Source: M3007 sp964621185 (lineage in GTDB: Bacteria > Bacteroidota > Bacteroidia > Chitinophagales > Saprospiraceae). Taken from it: a stretch of DNA of 64,000 nucleotides. A program made the translations under genes and the position numbers. The notes below the pieces were generated by a model, which saw only the letters and a program-made list of their open reading frames with translations, was not told the DNA's origin and did no database searches. Numbering within the stretch: the stretch's first letter is position 1; each line of letters opens with the position of its first letter. Shown here in pieces: positions 1 to 8,590 of the stretch. The stretch lies in NCBI GenBank assembly GCA_964621185.1, contig CAZULM010000031.1:1-64000 (forward strand), read 5' to 3'.

Positions 1-135
1 CCATGGGGCGGTGCCCCATGTTAGCGATTTCGCCCTTTCAGGGCTTTTGTTTTGCTTTTTGGGGGCGCGGTCTGTCCATGGGGCGGTGCCCCATGTTAGC
101 GATTTCGCCCTTTCAGGGCTTTTGTTTTGCTTTTT
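1..135. repeat. Two direct copies of a hairpin-containing intergenic repeat
   Basis: The first 60 bases recur exactly from 76 to 135, giving a 75-bp period. Each copy opens with a perfect palindromic hairpin (CATGGGGC-ggt-GCCCCATG) and holds a second one (GCCCT-ttc-AGGGC) followed by a T-rich run. The block lies just downstream of the minus-strand kinase that ends at 154, so it may also act as its terminator. The window edge may cut further copies. Confidence 0.85.
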
Positions 136-153
136 TGGCGTAAAAACACCTAA

Positions 154-2139
154 TCAGGTGGTTTGTCCCGGCACCGCGCATTCCACTGTGACCGAGGCTC
201 CTTTCCCCGGCTCCGACCTCAAATCCAGCGTGCCATCCAGATATTCTGCCCGCGAGCGAATGTTGAGCCAGCCCACGCCGGGCGCCGTTTTCAGTTTTTC
301 CGGGTCGAAGCCCTTGCCGTCGTCTTCTACGGTGAGGGATACGCGGCCATCGTTTTCCATCAATTGTACCAGTACGGTTTTCGCCTCGGCGTGTTTCACG
401 ATGTTGTTCAGCAGTTCCTGGGCGATGCGGAACAGGATCACTTCGGTCTGCTGTGGAAGCCGTTGTTTTTCCAGTCCGAAAGCCTGATAGTGGACGTTCA
501 GCGGGCTGGTGTGTTGCAAGTGGTCACAGTAATCTTGCAGTGCATCGCGGAGGCCGAATCGCACGAGTGCTTCGGGCATCATGTTGCGGGCGATGTGCCG
601 GAGTTCGGTGATGGATCGGTCGAGGTCGTGGATTACCTGCCCGAGGGCGACAGCGCCTGTTTCTGTGAGGATTTGGTTGCCTTTCATGCCGTTTAGAGAT
701 TGTTTTACACCGGAAAGCATGCCACCGAGGCCATCGTGGAGCTCGCGCGCGAGGCGGCTGCGCTCGTCTTCCTGGCTGCGCAGCACCGCGTCGGCAACAC
801 TGAGTTGCTGTTCCTGTTTGAGTTGTATGATTTGTTGTTGTTGTATGTCGATTGCTTGTTCGGCCAGGCGGCGGCGGTGGCGCAGGTTGCGGAGGCTCAG
901 GAAGCCTGCCAGAAACAGGAGGCCAGAAAGCGAAGCCAAGCCGCCGATGAGGCCGTTTTTTTGCCGGAGCCGGAGCGCTTGAAGCTCTTTTTCTTGCTCA
1001 AGCTGTAGGATCTGCTGTTCTTTTTTTTCGGTCTCGTATTTTGTTTCGAGCTCTTGGGTGGCGTGCACGAGGGCATTGCCCGACAAGGTGTCGCTGATGC
1101 GGAAAAACTGGTCGCGCAGTTTTTTGTACGCTTGGGGGTCGCCGGTGGCGAGGGCGATGTCGGAAAGCAGCAGGTAGCAGTTGGCTGCCTCGTCGCCCAT
1201 CCTTTCTTTTTCTGCCAATTCCAGTGCTTTCAAGCTGAGGTTTTTGGCGCTTTGGAAGTTTTTTTGGGCGATCGCGAAATGGGCCAGGCTTTGATATGCA
1301 CTTGTTTCTCCGTACAAGTCGCCTGTTTTTTGGGAAATCCCCAAAGCTTCCCGCATCATTTTTTCAGCTTCCGCTGGCTGTTTTTCAAAAGTTATCACGG
1401 CGATGTTGTTGAGGGCAAATACCAGCAGGGCAGGGTCGCCCACTTCACGGGCCAGCCGTTCCACCCTGCGGCAATAGCCCAATGCTTCCGCGTTGCGGCG
1501 CATGGAACGTGCGGAGGCGGCCATGATATGCAGCGCCGAGGCTACTTGTGCCGAATCGCCGATGGCGCTGGCTTCTTCCAGCGATTTTTTGCCGTACTCA
1601 AAGCCTTTGTCGTACAGACCCAGGTCGTTGTACTGCCGGGCGATGTTGTTGCGCACGGTGAGCGGGAACTGAGGCGGCAGCGCCACGCCGTCCATTGCGG
1701 CGAGCGCCTTGGAAAAAGCATCCACGGCCATCCAGCGGTTGCCCATGTAGTCCCAGGCGTTGCCCATGTTGTTGTAGGTCGCGACCAGCTCCTTTTTCAT
1801 GCCCAGTTTGGTGCAGATCGGGACAGCAGCCTGGCAATCGGCCACCGATTCGCGGTAGCGGCCCAGGTTGTTGTAGGCAAAGGAGCGGTTGATGCGGCAT
1901 TTGGCGATGCCCCGCTCGAAGCCGGCTTTTTCCGCCAATGTCAATGCCAGGCTGAAATAGTGCGCTGCCGTGTCGGCCTGGGCTTGCAGGCAGAGCTTGC
2001 CGGTTTCCATGAGCGCCCATACGCGGGCGGTGTCGTGCACCGGGGAATTGGCTAAATGCAGCAGGCTGTCGCGCTTCTGGTTTGTCTGGGCGAAAAGGCT
2101 GGCGGCGCAGCAGCAAAATATAAAGGGCAAGTATTTCAT
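154..2139 (-). CDS. TPR sensor histidine kinase (HisKA_3 / NarL type)
   Basis: A 661-residue sensor kinase. An N-terminal signal-like segment ending in FAQ is followed by about 300 residues of helical TPR-like repeats, a coiled segment, one hydrophobic helix (GLIGGLASLSGLLFLAGFL, near residue 400), a second coiled coil, and the HisKA_3 dimerisation motif LARELHDGLGG with the phospho-accepting His near residue 468. The C-terminal ATPase domain has its N box (ELLNNIVKHA) and G1 box (VEDDGKGFD). The architecture is that of Bacteroidota kinases that phosphorylate LuxR-type response regulators, with the TPRs exported. No response regulator is adjacent; the signal is unknown. The start follows from the signal peptide. 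Confidence 0.9.
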   Translation of the reverse strand: MKYLPFIFCCCAASLFAQTNQKRDSLLHLANSPVHDTARVWALMETGKLCLQAQADTAAHYFSLALTLAEKAGFERGIAKCRINRSFAYNNLGRYRESVADCQAAVPICTKLGMKKELVATYNNMGNAWDYMGNRWMAVDAFSKALAAMDGVALPPQFPLTVRNNIARQYNDLGLYDKGFEYGKKSLEEASAIGDSAQVASALHIMAASARSMRRNAEALGYCRRVERLAREVGDPALLVFALNNIAVITFEKQPAEAEKMMREALGISQKTGDLYGETSAYQSLAHFAIAQKNFQSAKNLSLKALELAEKERMGDEAANCYLLLSDIALATGDPQAYKKLRDQFFRISDTLSGNALVHATQELETKYETEKKEQQILQLEQEKELQALRLRQKNGLIGGLASLSGLLFLAGFLSLRNLRHRRRLAEQAIDIQQQQIIQLKQEQQLSVADAVLRSQEDERSRLARELHDGLGGMLSGVKQSLNGMKGNQILTETGAVALGQVIHDLDRSITELRHIARNMMPEALVRFGLRDALQDYCDHLQHTSPLNVHYQAFGLEKQRLPQQTEVILFRIAQELLNNIVKHAEAKTVLVQLMENDGRVSLTVEDDGKGFDPEKLKTAPGVGWLNIRSRAEYLDGTLDLRSEPGKGASVTVECAVPGQTT

Positions 2140-2322
2140 ATCGATTCTTTGGGTACAAATCTGCCCACCTTTTTTGTCATTTTCCTACTCTTTTTTTCAA
2201 AAAACTGAAATATCCCTTTTTTCGGGGAGATGGAAACCCTGCTTTCGGAGGATTGTGGCTGCGGCAAGGGCGCCCCCACCTTTGTGTCATCAAATTTTTC
2301 AAAACTTTCAAACATTTTCAAA

Positions 2323-3189
2323 ATGAAAACTTTCAAATTTTTCGCCCTTACCCTGACTTTCTTCTTCAGCGCGCTCGGCGCCAGCTTTGCCCAGCGCAGC
2401 GTTGAAAAAGACATTGCCAACATAAAAGCTGCTTACGACGCCCTCAACCGGAAGGACTGGGCAGCTTTTTCAGCCCTGTGTACGCCCGACTTCACCGAAG
2501 TGAACGCCGGCGGCCCACCAGCCAAGGGCATTGATGCTGCAATCGAACTGTACAAACAGTATCAAACCGCATTCCCCGATTTCAAGGTCAAGATCAACGA
2601 AATCGTGCCTGCGGGCAGCAACCGCTATTTGTTGCGCGTGACGGTAACCGGCACCAATACCGGATACTTTTTGACGCTGCCGCCCACGGGCAAGACCATG
2701 AACTTCGACGATGCCGACGTGGTAACTTTAGACGACAGCGGGAAATGCATTAGCCACATGATCACCAATGTTGGCGAGCCTATTCGCCAGATCGGCTACG
2801 GCTCCATGCTCAACCCGAGCACTCAGGCTGTGATCGCGGTGTACGAAAAGTTCGGCAAAGGCGACGTGCCGGGCATCCTTGAAAGCAGCACCGACGATGT
2901 TGTTTTTGAAATCCAGGACCGGATGTTCGACTCCAAGGCGCGCTGGTTCAAAGGCAAAGCCGAAGTGGGCAAGTTCTTTCAGGAGCTCGGCGGAAAATTC
3001 CAGTACTCCAAGTTCCAGCCTACCCGCTTTGTAGCCGATGGCGACGACGTGTTCGTCTTGATTGAGGCGGAATACAAATTGGTGCCGACGGGCAAAACCT
3101 ATGCCTCCACCTACACCCACCACTTCAAAGTGCGGGACGGTAAAATCGCCTACTTCCGGGGTGTCGATGACTTCCAAAGGAGCAAATAA
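2323..3189 (+). CDS. Exported protein with two SnoaL/NTF2-like domains
   Basis: 288 residues with a signal peptide (MKTFKFFALTLTFFFSALG, cleavage after SFA). The internal ATG at 2323 is preferred over the upstream one at 2230 because it begins a clean signal peptide. Domain 1 (about 25-150) has the SnoaL/ester-cyclase pattern: YKQYQTAFPDF, GTNTG and LPPTGK. Domain 2 (about 160-285) is a ketosteroid-isomerase-like NTF2 fold resembling the stand-alone gene at 5437-5832. SnoaL-like proteins bind small hydrophobic molecules or act as cyclases/isomerases; no substrate can be read here. It opens a run of five such genes on one strand. Confidence 0.8.
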   Translation: MKTFKFFALTLTFFFSALGASFAQRSVEKDIANIKAAYDALNRKDWAAFSALCTPDFTEVNAGGPPAKGIDAAIELYKQYQTAFPDFKVKINEIVPAGSNRYLLRVTVTGTNTGYFLTLPPTGKTMNFDDADVVTLDDSGKCISHMITNVGEPIRQIGYGSMLNPSTQAVIAVYEKFGKGDVPGILESSTDDVVFEIQDRMFDSKARWFKGKAEVGKFFQELGGKFQYSKFQPTRFVADGDDVFVLIEAEYKLVPTGKTYASTYTHHFKVRDGKIAYFRGVDDFQRSK

Positions 3190-3209
3190 CTTTTAGGACG
3201 GTGAATAAT

Positions 3210-3237
3210 GCCGCTGGGCAAAATTCTGCCCGGCGGC
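3210..3237 (+). terminator. Strong hairpin after the first SnoaL gene
   Basis: GCCGCTGGGCA pairs with TGCCCGGCGGC (10 of 11 positions) around a 6-nt loop, about 20 bases after the stop at 3189. There is no following T-run, so it may be a factor-dependent terminator or an RNA-stabilising stem. Confidence 0.5.
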
Positions 3238-3299
3238 AAAATCGCCAACCTGAGTCTATCTAAACCATTCTTCCTCAACCAACAAAATTGCCAAAACCA

Positions 3300-3692
3300 A
3301 TGAAGCACCTGTTTTCTATATTCAGCTTTTTGCTGCTATCCGCAGCTATTGTGCCCGAAACCGCCCAAGCTCAAAAGCGCAACGTTTGGAAAGGCGGTTT
3401 CGCCGGTCAAGCCACCGAATGGAACTGCCCGCGCAATTGGAGCCTCGGTACCGTGCCGGATGAAACCTGTGTGGCCGTGATCGAAAGGGACTATCGCAGC
3501 ACACCAAAATATCCTGTTGTCAGCTCCGAAGTAGGAAGCATCCAGTACCTGGAACTCCACCGTGGCGCGAAGCTTGAGCTTGCCGATAACAGGCGCTTGG
3601 AATTCGAAATCCCGGAAGCTTGCTTGCTGGAAGGGGAATTGCTGACCCGCAGTCGGTCGAGCCAGGCAGATAAAAGGCTGGCGCACGAATAA
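3300..3692 (+). CDS. Short exported surface-protein fragment
   Basis: 130 residues with a signal peptide (MKHLFSIFSFLLLSAAIV; cleavage near AQAQ). The mature part has the pattern WKGG-(x)-WNCPRNWSLGTVPDE, then I-QYLELHRGAKLEL. That arrangement is common at the start of repeat or beta-helix regions in large Bacteroidota surface proteins. Here it stops after about 105 mature residues, and the last 15 residues (charged, Ser-rich) look unlike the rest. I therefore suspect a large surface protein truncated by deletion or frameshift. An upstream ATG at 3288 would add four residues. It interrupts the SnoaL run. Confidence 0.55.
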   Translation: MKHLFSIFSFLLLSAAIVPETAQAQKRNVWKGGFAGQATEWNCPRNWSLGTVPDETCVAVIERDYRSTPKYPVVSSEVGSIQYLELHRGAKLELADNRRLEFEIPEACLLEGELLTRSRSSQADKRLAHE

Positions 3693-3830
3693 AAAGCTAA
3701 GAAAAACGCTTTTGAACACCCTTGGACACCATTTGAGCAAGGTTTGGGCTTGCAAATGGATAACTGCACGATGGACTTTTGTCTCATAAAACGAACCAAT
3801 TTTTTCAACAATTTTAAACTTTTCTTCACA

Positions 3831-4721
3831 ATGAAAACTAACATTTTTTTCTCCTCCCTCCTGGTATTGCTTTTTTCCACGAGTGTATTTGCCCATAACA
3901 AACCCACACCGACGGACATCGTAAAGGCATATTACACGGCGCTCGACTCGGGCAATTCAAACGGAATGGAAGCAGTACTTGCCGACGATTTCCTTGCTTA
4001 TGTCCCTTTTTCTCCCCAGCCCGTGCCGAAACAAGCATTCATTGGCGTTGGCCAAGGCTTCAAAGCTGCCTTTTCCAACATGCGGCACGAGGTGTCGAGC
4101 TACTATGAGGCTGGTTCGTCGGTCGCTGTTCGGGGCGTTTTCAAGGGGAAAAACGACGGCTCAATGATGGGCAACCCTGCGACAAACAACGTGGTGGCCT
4201 TGCCCTTCAACTCCATTTACGAACTGAATAAAGACGGCAAAATCAAAGCGCTTTACGTGCAGTTCGACCAAAAAGCAATGGAAGCGCAGCTTATGGCCGG
4301 CTTGCCCAGCCCGGCTGCCCAGGCAGAAGCTACCGTCCGCGACCTGTTCGCTGCCATTGACGCGGGGCAGGTAGAAAAAGCCCAAAGCTACCTGTCCGCC
4401 GATTTCCACATTTCAAACCCGTTTTTGCCGCAACCCGCGCCTGTTCAGGTGTTTGCCGGCATTCTCCAGTCGCAAAAAGAAGGCTTCCCCGATTTGAAAC
4501 ACACCATCCTGTCTGTAGTCACCGACGGTAAAAGCGTTGCGACAAGGGGCATTTACAGCGGCACCAACACCGGCCCGATGATGGGCAACCCGCCAACGGG
4601 CAACAAGGTGAGCTTGTCTTTCATTGTACTCGATGAGCTCGACGGCAACGGCAAGATCAAAAACCGGTATGTGGAGTTCGACAACAAAGCGTTCGAGGCG
4701 CAATTGATGAAAAGCCGATAA
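3831..4721 (+). CDS. Exported protein with two tandem SnoaL/NTF2-like domains
   Basis: 296 residues. The ATG at 3831 starts a signal peptide (MKTNIFFSSLLVLLFSTSVFA). Two homologous SnoaL-like domains follow, about 25-150 and 160-290. Both carry the same internal signatures: TDIVKAYYTALDSGN versus TVRDLFAAIDAGQ, SMMGNPATNN versus PMMGNPPTGN, and YVQFDQKAMEAQLM versus YVEFDNKAFEAQLM. This indicates an internal duplication within the gene. Unlike the 2323-3189 protein, both halves are the same subtype. Ligand or reaction is unknown. Confidence 0.8.
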   Translation: MKTNIFFSSLLVLLFSTSVFAHNKPTPTDIVKAYYTALDSGNSNGMEAVLADDFLAYVPFSPQPVPKQAFIGVGQGFKAAFSNMRHEVSSYYEAGSSVAVRGVFKGKNDGSMMGNPATNNVVALPFNSIYELNKDGKIKALYVQFDQKAMEAQLMAGLPSPAAQAEATVRDLFAAIDAGQVEKAQSYLSADFHISNPFLPQPAPVQVFAGILQSQKEGFPDLKHTILSVVTDGKSVATRGIYSGTNTGPMMGNPPTGNKVSLSFIVLDELDGNGKIKNRYVEFDNKAFEAQLMKSR

Positions 4722-4729
4722 GTAATGCC

Positions 4730-4825
4730 ATGCTGCCCAAGCGCTCCTACCCGATCTGCATCTTCGCTTCCATCGCGGTGCTGCTGTTCCTTGCAGCCTG
4801 CATGAAAGGCAAGCGATTCCTCTGA
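4730..4825 (+). CDS. 31-codon lipoprotein-like mini-ORF
   Basis: Reads MLPKRSYPICIFASI then VLLFLAACMKGKRFL. It has a basic N-terminus, a hydrophobic core and a good lipobox (LAAC) with the Cys at residue 24, followed by only seven residues. It begins nine bases after the stop of the preceding SnoaL gene. It could be a very short lipopeptide (comparable in form to lysis or entericidin-type peptides) or the 5' stub of a lipoprotein gene whose body was deleted. No clear ribosome-binding site was seen; Bacteroidota often lack one. Confidence 0.35.
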   Translation: MLPKRSYPICIFASIAVLLFLAACMKGKRFL

Positions 4826-4901
4826 GGAAAACTGCCCCAAGCATTTTTTCACCAATTAAAAACGAAAACCATTCATTCACCAATTTAAAATTTCCAAACA
4901 C

Positions 4902-5408
4902 ATGAGAAACATCCGAATTTTCACCATCCTCCTGCTCGCGTGCTTTGCATGCTTGAGCGCACTGAATGCCCAAACCCCCGCCCAAAACAAGGAAACCGCT
5001 AAAAAAATACTGGCAGCGGTTGACGCGGGCGACTTCGATGCATTCGCCAGGTACGTGAGCCCTTCGCTGGTGGAACACATGGCGCTGCCGCCCGGCTTCC
5101 CAAAAGGCGCCAACGATTTTGAGACGACAAAAATGCTCATTGCTGCCTATCATGCCGGTTTCCCTGATGGTAAAACCAATATCGTCAAAATAGTGGCAGA
5201 AGGCGATTTGGTGATGGTTTATTCCCGGTACACAGCCACTAATTCCGGAGAATTTATGGGCATGCCCGCCACCAACAAAAAAGTGGACGTCGAACTGGCC
5301 GACGTCATGCGCTTCGATGCCAACGGCAAGGGCGTGGAACACTGGTCGGTGATGGATCAACTCACCATGATGCAGCAATTGGGGCTTATCCCAACGGAAG
5401 GGCACTGA
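4902..5408 (+). CDS. Exported single-domain SnoaL-like protein
   Basis: 168 residues with a signal peptide (MRNIRIFTILLLACFACLSALNAQ) and one SnoaL/ester-cyclase-type domain. Family features visible are an N-terminal helix with KKILAAVDAGDFDAFARYVS, a central AAYHAGFPD, GEFMGMPATNK, and a C-terminal HWSVMDQLTMMQQLGLIP that is nearly repeated in the lipoprotein at 6003-6530 (SGSLMRQLGLMP). It likely descends from the same local duplication. Substrate is unknown. Confidence 0.8.
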   Translation: MRNIRIFTILLLACFACLSALNAQTPAQNKETAKKILAAVDAGDFDAFARYVSPSLVEHMALPPGFPKGANDFETTKMLIAAYHAGFPDGKTNIVKIVAEGDLVMVYSRYTATNSGEFMGMPATNKKVDVELADVMRFDANGKGVEHWSVMDQLTMMQQLGLIPTEGH

Positions 5409-5436
5409 TTTTCAAACAATTCAACAAACAAAATAT

Positions 5437-5832
5437 ATGAACAACATTGCAACCGTCCAGCAAATCTACGCCTGCTTCACGCAAGGCGACGTTCCGGGCA
5501 TCTTAGCCAAACTTGCCGACAACGTGACCTTTTTCAATGGCTCTGACCCGAAAGTAGCGCCCTTTGGCGGCGAGTTCAAGGGTAAAAATGCGGTGATCCA
5601 GTTCTTTACTGCACTTGGCACTTCCACACAGACCACCCATTTTGAACCCAGCAACTTTCGCGAAGAAGGCGGGAAAATCCTCAACGATGTGCGACACGAC
5701 GGCATCGTGACGGCCACCAACAAGCCCTTCAGCGTCAAGGTGCTGTTCTCCTGGGAGTTCAACGATGCAGGCCTGGCCACTGACTGGAAAGGCACCGGCG
5801 ACTTTTCGAGCATCAACCAGGCGTTCTCCTAA
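5437..5832 (+). CDS. Cytosolic SnoaL / ketosteroid-isomerase-like protein
   Basis: 131 residues without a signal peptide, unlike the other family members here. A single NTF2-like fold begins IATVQQIYACFTQGDVPGIL and carries an FKGKNAVIQFFTALG helix. The order of elements matches the second domain of the 2323-3189 protein (GDVPGILES, FKGKAEVGKFFQELGG). The gene starts 28 bases after the previous stop, which suggests cotranscription. Enzymatic role cannot be assigned. Confidence 0.8.
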   Translation: MNNIATVQQIYACFTQGDVPGILAKLADNVTFFNGSDPKVAPFGGEFKGKNAVIQFFTALGTSTQTTHFEPSNFREEGGKILNDVRHDGIVTATNKPFSVKVLFSWEFNDAGLATDWKGTGDFSSINQAFS

Positions 5833-5844
5833 CCGCGCTGCTTG

Positions 5845-5947
5845 GTTTCTCACGACGACACGACGACACAACGAAAAGCGACACAACGAATTGATATTGA
5901 AGCATTTGGGCTTTATTTTGTTGTGTCGTTGTGCCGTTGTGAGAAAC
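5845..5947. repeat. Long imperfect inverted repeat (about 32-bp arms)
   Basis: The left arm at 5845-5877 (GTTTCTCACGACGACACGAC...) is almost the reverse complement of the right arm at 5916-5947, with a 38-bp AT-richer centre. It sits 12 bases after the stop of the SnoaL gene and would form a very stable cruciform or RNA stem. Arm length and mismatches suggest a REP/MITE-type element rather than a simple terminator. Confidence 0.8.
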
Positions 5948-6002
5948 ATTGTTGTAACAGCAGGCTTTCAATCACCATTCACAATTAAAATCAAATTTTA
6001 CA

Positions 6003-6530
6003 ATGAAAAACACAACTTTTCTTTCCTTCATCGCAGGTATCATGCTCCTTGCTTCCTGCGCCCAACCAGCCGAAAAACCTGCGGCGCCCGACAATGCCGC
6101 CATCTCCAAAAAAGTGCACAACCTGTTCAGCGAGAACAAGTTCGACGAAGTCGTAGCCCTCGCTGCCGACAACATTCAAGTGGTCAATTACGCCACCGGC
6201 CAAACATTCAACGGCAAGGAGGAGTTCAAAGCCTTTATGTCGGGCTTCAAAACCGCTTTCCCCGATTTGGTGATCAAACACACCAATGTGTTCCAGGGCG
6301 ACAACGGCTACGTGGCCCTTGAATTCGAGGCGGATGGCACCCATACCGGCCCGCTCGCCGGCCCGGGCGGCACCATCCCGGCCACGGGCAAGACGGTGAA
6401 GTTTATCGTTTGCGAGGTGCACCGTGTCGTTGACGGGAAGATAGCCTCCATCCACAACTACCAAGATTCCGGGTCGCTGATGCGGCAGCTGGGCTTGATG
6501 CCGGCACCGGGGGAGGCTCCGGCAAAGTAG
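6003..6530 (+). CDS. SnoaL-like lipoprotein
   Basis: 175 residues with a lipoprotein signal (MKNTTFLSFIAGIMLLASC; lipobox LASC, Cys19) and one SnoaL domain. Visible features are FNGKEEFKAFMSGFKTAFPDL, GTHTGPLAG, IPATGKTVKF and a C-terminal LMRQLGLMP. Of the five SnoaL genes in this run, it is the only one anchored as a lipoprotein. It is separated from the previous member by a long inverted repeat, so it may have its own transcript. Confidence 0.82.
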   Translation: MKNTTFLSFIAGIMLLASCAQPAEKPAAPDNAAISKKVHNLFSENKFDEVVALAADNIQVVNYATGQTFNGKEEFKAFMSGFKTAFPDLVIKHTNVFQGDNGYVALEFEADGTHTGPLAGPGGTIPATGKTVKFIVCEVHRVVDGKIASIHNYQDSGSLMRQLGLMPAPGEAPAK

Positions 6531-6542
6531 GAGCGATTTGCT

Positions 6543-6605
6543 GAGGCTGGGAGGCGGACAGATGCCCAAATAATTAGCCTCGAAAGGTTACGCGCTCCCA
6601 GCCTC
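6543..6605 (+). terminator. 11-bp perfect inverted repeat after SnoaL run
   Basis: GAGGCTGGGAG at 6543-6553 pairs perfectly with CTCCCAGCCTC at 6595-6605 across a 41-nt spacer. It begins 13 bases after the SnoaL lipoprotein stop. There is no T-tail; it could be a terminator-like stem or a small repeat. Confidence 0.4.
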
Positions 6606-6666
6606 GCTTTCGCACACTGGAACCATTTAATCTTGTATATTTACTCCGTTCAAACAGAAAAATTCC

Positions 6667-7647
6667 ATGAAAGCAGCTTTTCCCCTAGCAACATTCCTCT
6701 TGTTCACATCCCTCTGCATCGGCCAAAAAAACGCCTTCAACGTAGCGGAAGGCAGCATCACCAATCTCTATGACGCATTTGGGAAAGACTCATCGTTGAT
6801 CCAGGATTTTGGCTTTTCCTGCATCACCAAATTTCAGGGCAAAACCATCCTTTTTGATGCCGGCAGCAACGCAGACTTTTTCAAGTATAACGCGGAGCGC
6901 CTGGGCATCGACCTGGCCGCCATCGACCTGGTCGTGGTGTCGCACGGGCATTTCGACCACCTCAACGGATTGGACTACGTGCTGACCGTGAACCCCAGCG
7001 TAAAAATCTACTTCCCCTACGATATTTTCTGGGGTGCCCCTGTGCCGTTCGACGCAACTGGCCAAGAAATGGCGGTACAGGATTCGCTGCCCCAATACAT
7101 GCGCTATTTCAAAGGCGGCCCTACCAAATTCAAGATCAACCAATCGGGCAGGTTCTGGAAGGCCGATGTAGAATTTGTAAAGGAATCGAAAGAGATCATG
7201 CCGGGCTTGCGGCTGGTAGCGACCAATTCGCCCTACATGGGCTACTTTTCGGGCTACCCGAACAAGAGCTTTGTGGAAGGCCAGTTCCAAAAAGACGAAC
7301 ATTCCCACTATAAATACACCAATTTGCCCGAACTTTCGCTTTCCATGAGAACCGAAAAAGGCGAAGTGCTGATCGTTGGCTGCTCGCACAGCGGCGTGGA
7401 GCGCATCGCCGCCCAAACAAAAACGGAAACGGGCAACAAGCTCTACCTGGTCTTTGGCGGGTTCCACTTGATCCCCTTCGACCGGGAGAAAGTGTGCGAA
7501 ATAGCCCGTTACCTCAAAAACGACTTGGGCGTGCAACGGGTAGCGCCAGCGCATTGCAGCGGTCACCTCGCCTTCAAGGTTTTCAGCGACCTCTTCCAGG
7601 GCGATTACCTGTTCGCGGGCTTGGGTGAAACCATATCTTATAGGTAA
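6667..7647 (+). CDS. Exported MBL-fold metallohydrolase
   Basis: 326 residues with a signal peptide (MKAAFPLATFLLFTSLCIGQ). The metallo-beta-lactamase fold is marked by the metal motif SHGHFDH (about residues 98-104), an upstream FDAGSN strand, a later GCSHSG, and a terminal histidine in APAHCSGH. The order GCSHSG ... GGFHL ... PAHCSG matches the MBL subfamily related to 7,8-dihydropterin-6-methyl-4-(ribofuranosyl)aminobenzene 5'-phosphate synthase. Members are often annotated only as MBL hydrolases. The substrate is unknown, and export of this subfamily is notable. The next gene starts 13 bases later. Confidence 0.87.
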   Translation: MKAAFPLATFLLFTSLCIGQKNAFNVAEGSITNLYDAFGKDSSLIQDFGFSCITKFQGKTILFDAGSNADFFKYNAERLGIDLAAIDLVVVSHGHFDHLNGLDYVLTVNPSVKIYFPYDIFWGAPVPFDATGQEMAVQDSLPQYMRYFKGGPTKFKINQSGRFWKADVEFVKESKEIMPGLRLVATNSPYMGYFSGYPNKSFVEGQFQKDEHSHYKYTNLPELSLSMRTEKGEVLIVGCSHSGVERIAAQTKTETGNKLYLVFGGFHLIPFDREKVCEIARYLKNDLGVQRVAPAHCSGHLAFKVFSDLFQGDYLFAGLGETISYR

Positions 7648-7660
7648 TAAACACCGCCGC

Positions 7661-8590
7661 ATGATCGAAAACCAAGCACACCTGAGCAACCTCGAAGCGC
7701 CCCCTGCTCCCTGGGAATCCAGGGCCGCCGCCGCCATCCGCTCGCGCCGCAGGATGGCCATCCGCGACTACCTCAGAACCCTCGACCCGGTGGCAGATTG
7801 CCAGCAGATCGCCTACCTGACAAGCTGTTACGAATTTCCATGGGACACCACCCGCGCGCTGGAGTTCGCCCTGTTCCGCGTTTTCGGCGTGGCGAAAGGC
7901 ACCCCGCTGTTGGTACAGACTGGTGAATTTGTGCAGCGCACCCAAAAGCGCTACGACGATACCGTGCTTATCCTGGCGGAGATACTCGAGAGCGGCGGGT
8001 ACGACACGCCCCGCGGCAAGGCAGCGCTCGTACGCATGAACAAACAGCACGGCCGCTTCCACATACCAAACGACGAGTACCTGTACACCTTGTCCACCTT
8101 TATTTTCGAGCCCATCCGCTGGAACGAAAAATACGGCTGGCGGCCGCTCACGGAGAATGAGCGGCTGGCAGCCTACCATTTTTGGGTGGAGATAGGACGG
8201 CGCATGGGTATCCGCGACATTCCGGAGACCATAGAGGCATTTGACCGGTTCAACCGTGATTTCGAAGAGCGAGAATTCCGGTATTCGCCCGACAACGAAG
8301 CTGTGGCCGTGGCCACCCGCAACCTGATGCTGTCCTGGTTCCTGCCCAAAAGCCTGTACGGCTTAGGCGCGCCCTTCGTGCATGCCCTCATCGACGAGCG
8401 CTTGTTGGGGGCTGTGGGCATGAAGCCCGCGCCGCGCTGGTTGCAGCTGATAGTAAGGGGGAGCATAAAACTCCGGGGCTGGCTCGCCGGCATTTTGCCG
8501 CCGCGCCGCAAGCCCCGGTTATTGACAAAATCCAGGAACAGGACCTATCCGAACGGGTATGTGATCGCGGAATTGGGGGCTCAAGCCTGA
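7661..8590 (+). CDS. MpaB-type oxygenase (DUF2236)
   Basis: 309 residues from the ATG at 7661. An ATG at 7625 would overlap the MBL gene and adds a non-conserved start. The sequence fits the oxygenase-MpaB/latex-clearing-protein family: helical, with FALFRVFGVAKGT, the RTQKRYDDT helix (counterpart of the Arg/Thr haem-pocket helix), and MNKQHGRFHIPNDEYLYTLSTF, which supplies a candidate axial His. Known members are haem oxygenases cleaving prenyl or polyisoprenoid chains. The C-terminus is basic. The stop overlaps the convergent gene by 10 bases. Family assignment is good; substrate unknown. Confidence 0.8.
   Translation: MIENQAHLSNLEAPPAPWESRAAAAIRSRRRMAIRDYLRTLDPVADCQQIAYLTSCYEFPWDTTRALEFALFRVFGVAKGTPLLVQTGEFVQRTQKRYDDTVLILAEILESGGYDTPRGKAALVRMNKQHGRFHIPNDEYLYTLSTFIFEPIRWNEKYGWRPLTENERLAAYHFWVEIGRRMGIRDIPETIEAFDRFNRDFEEREFRYSPDNEAVAVATRNLMLSWFLPKSLYGLGAPFVHALIDERLLGAVGMKPAPRWLQLIVRGSIKLRGWLAGILPPRRKPRLLTKSRNRTYPNGYVIAELGAQA

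Noticed and set aside
1054..2055. 333-codon plus-strand frame over the histidine kinase
   Set aside because: Antisense shadow of the TPR region, with Gly/Val/His-biased composition and no recognisable motif.
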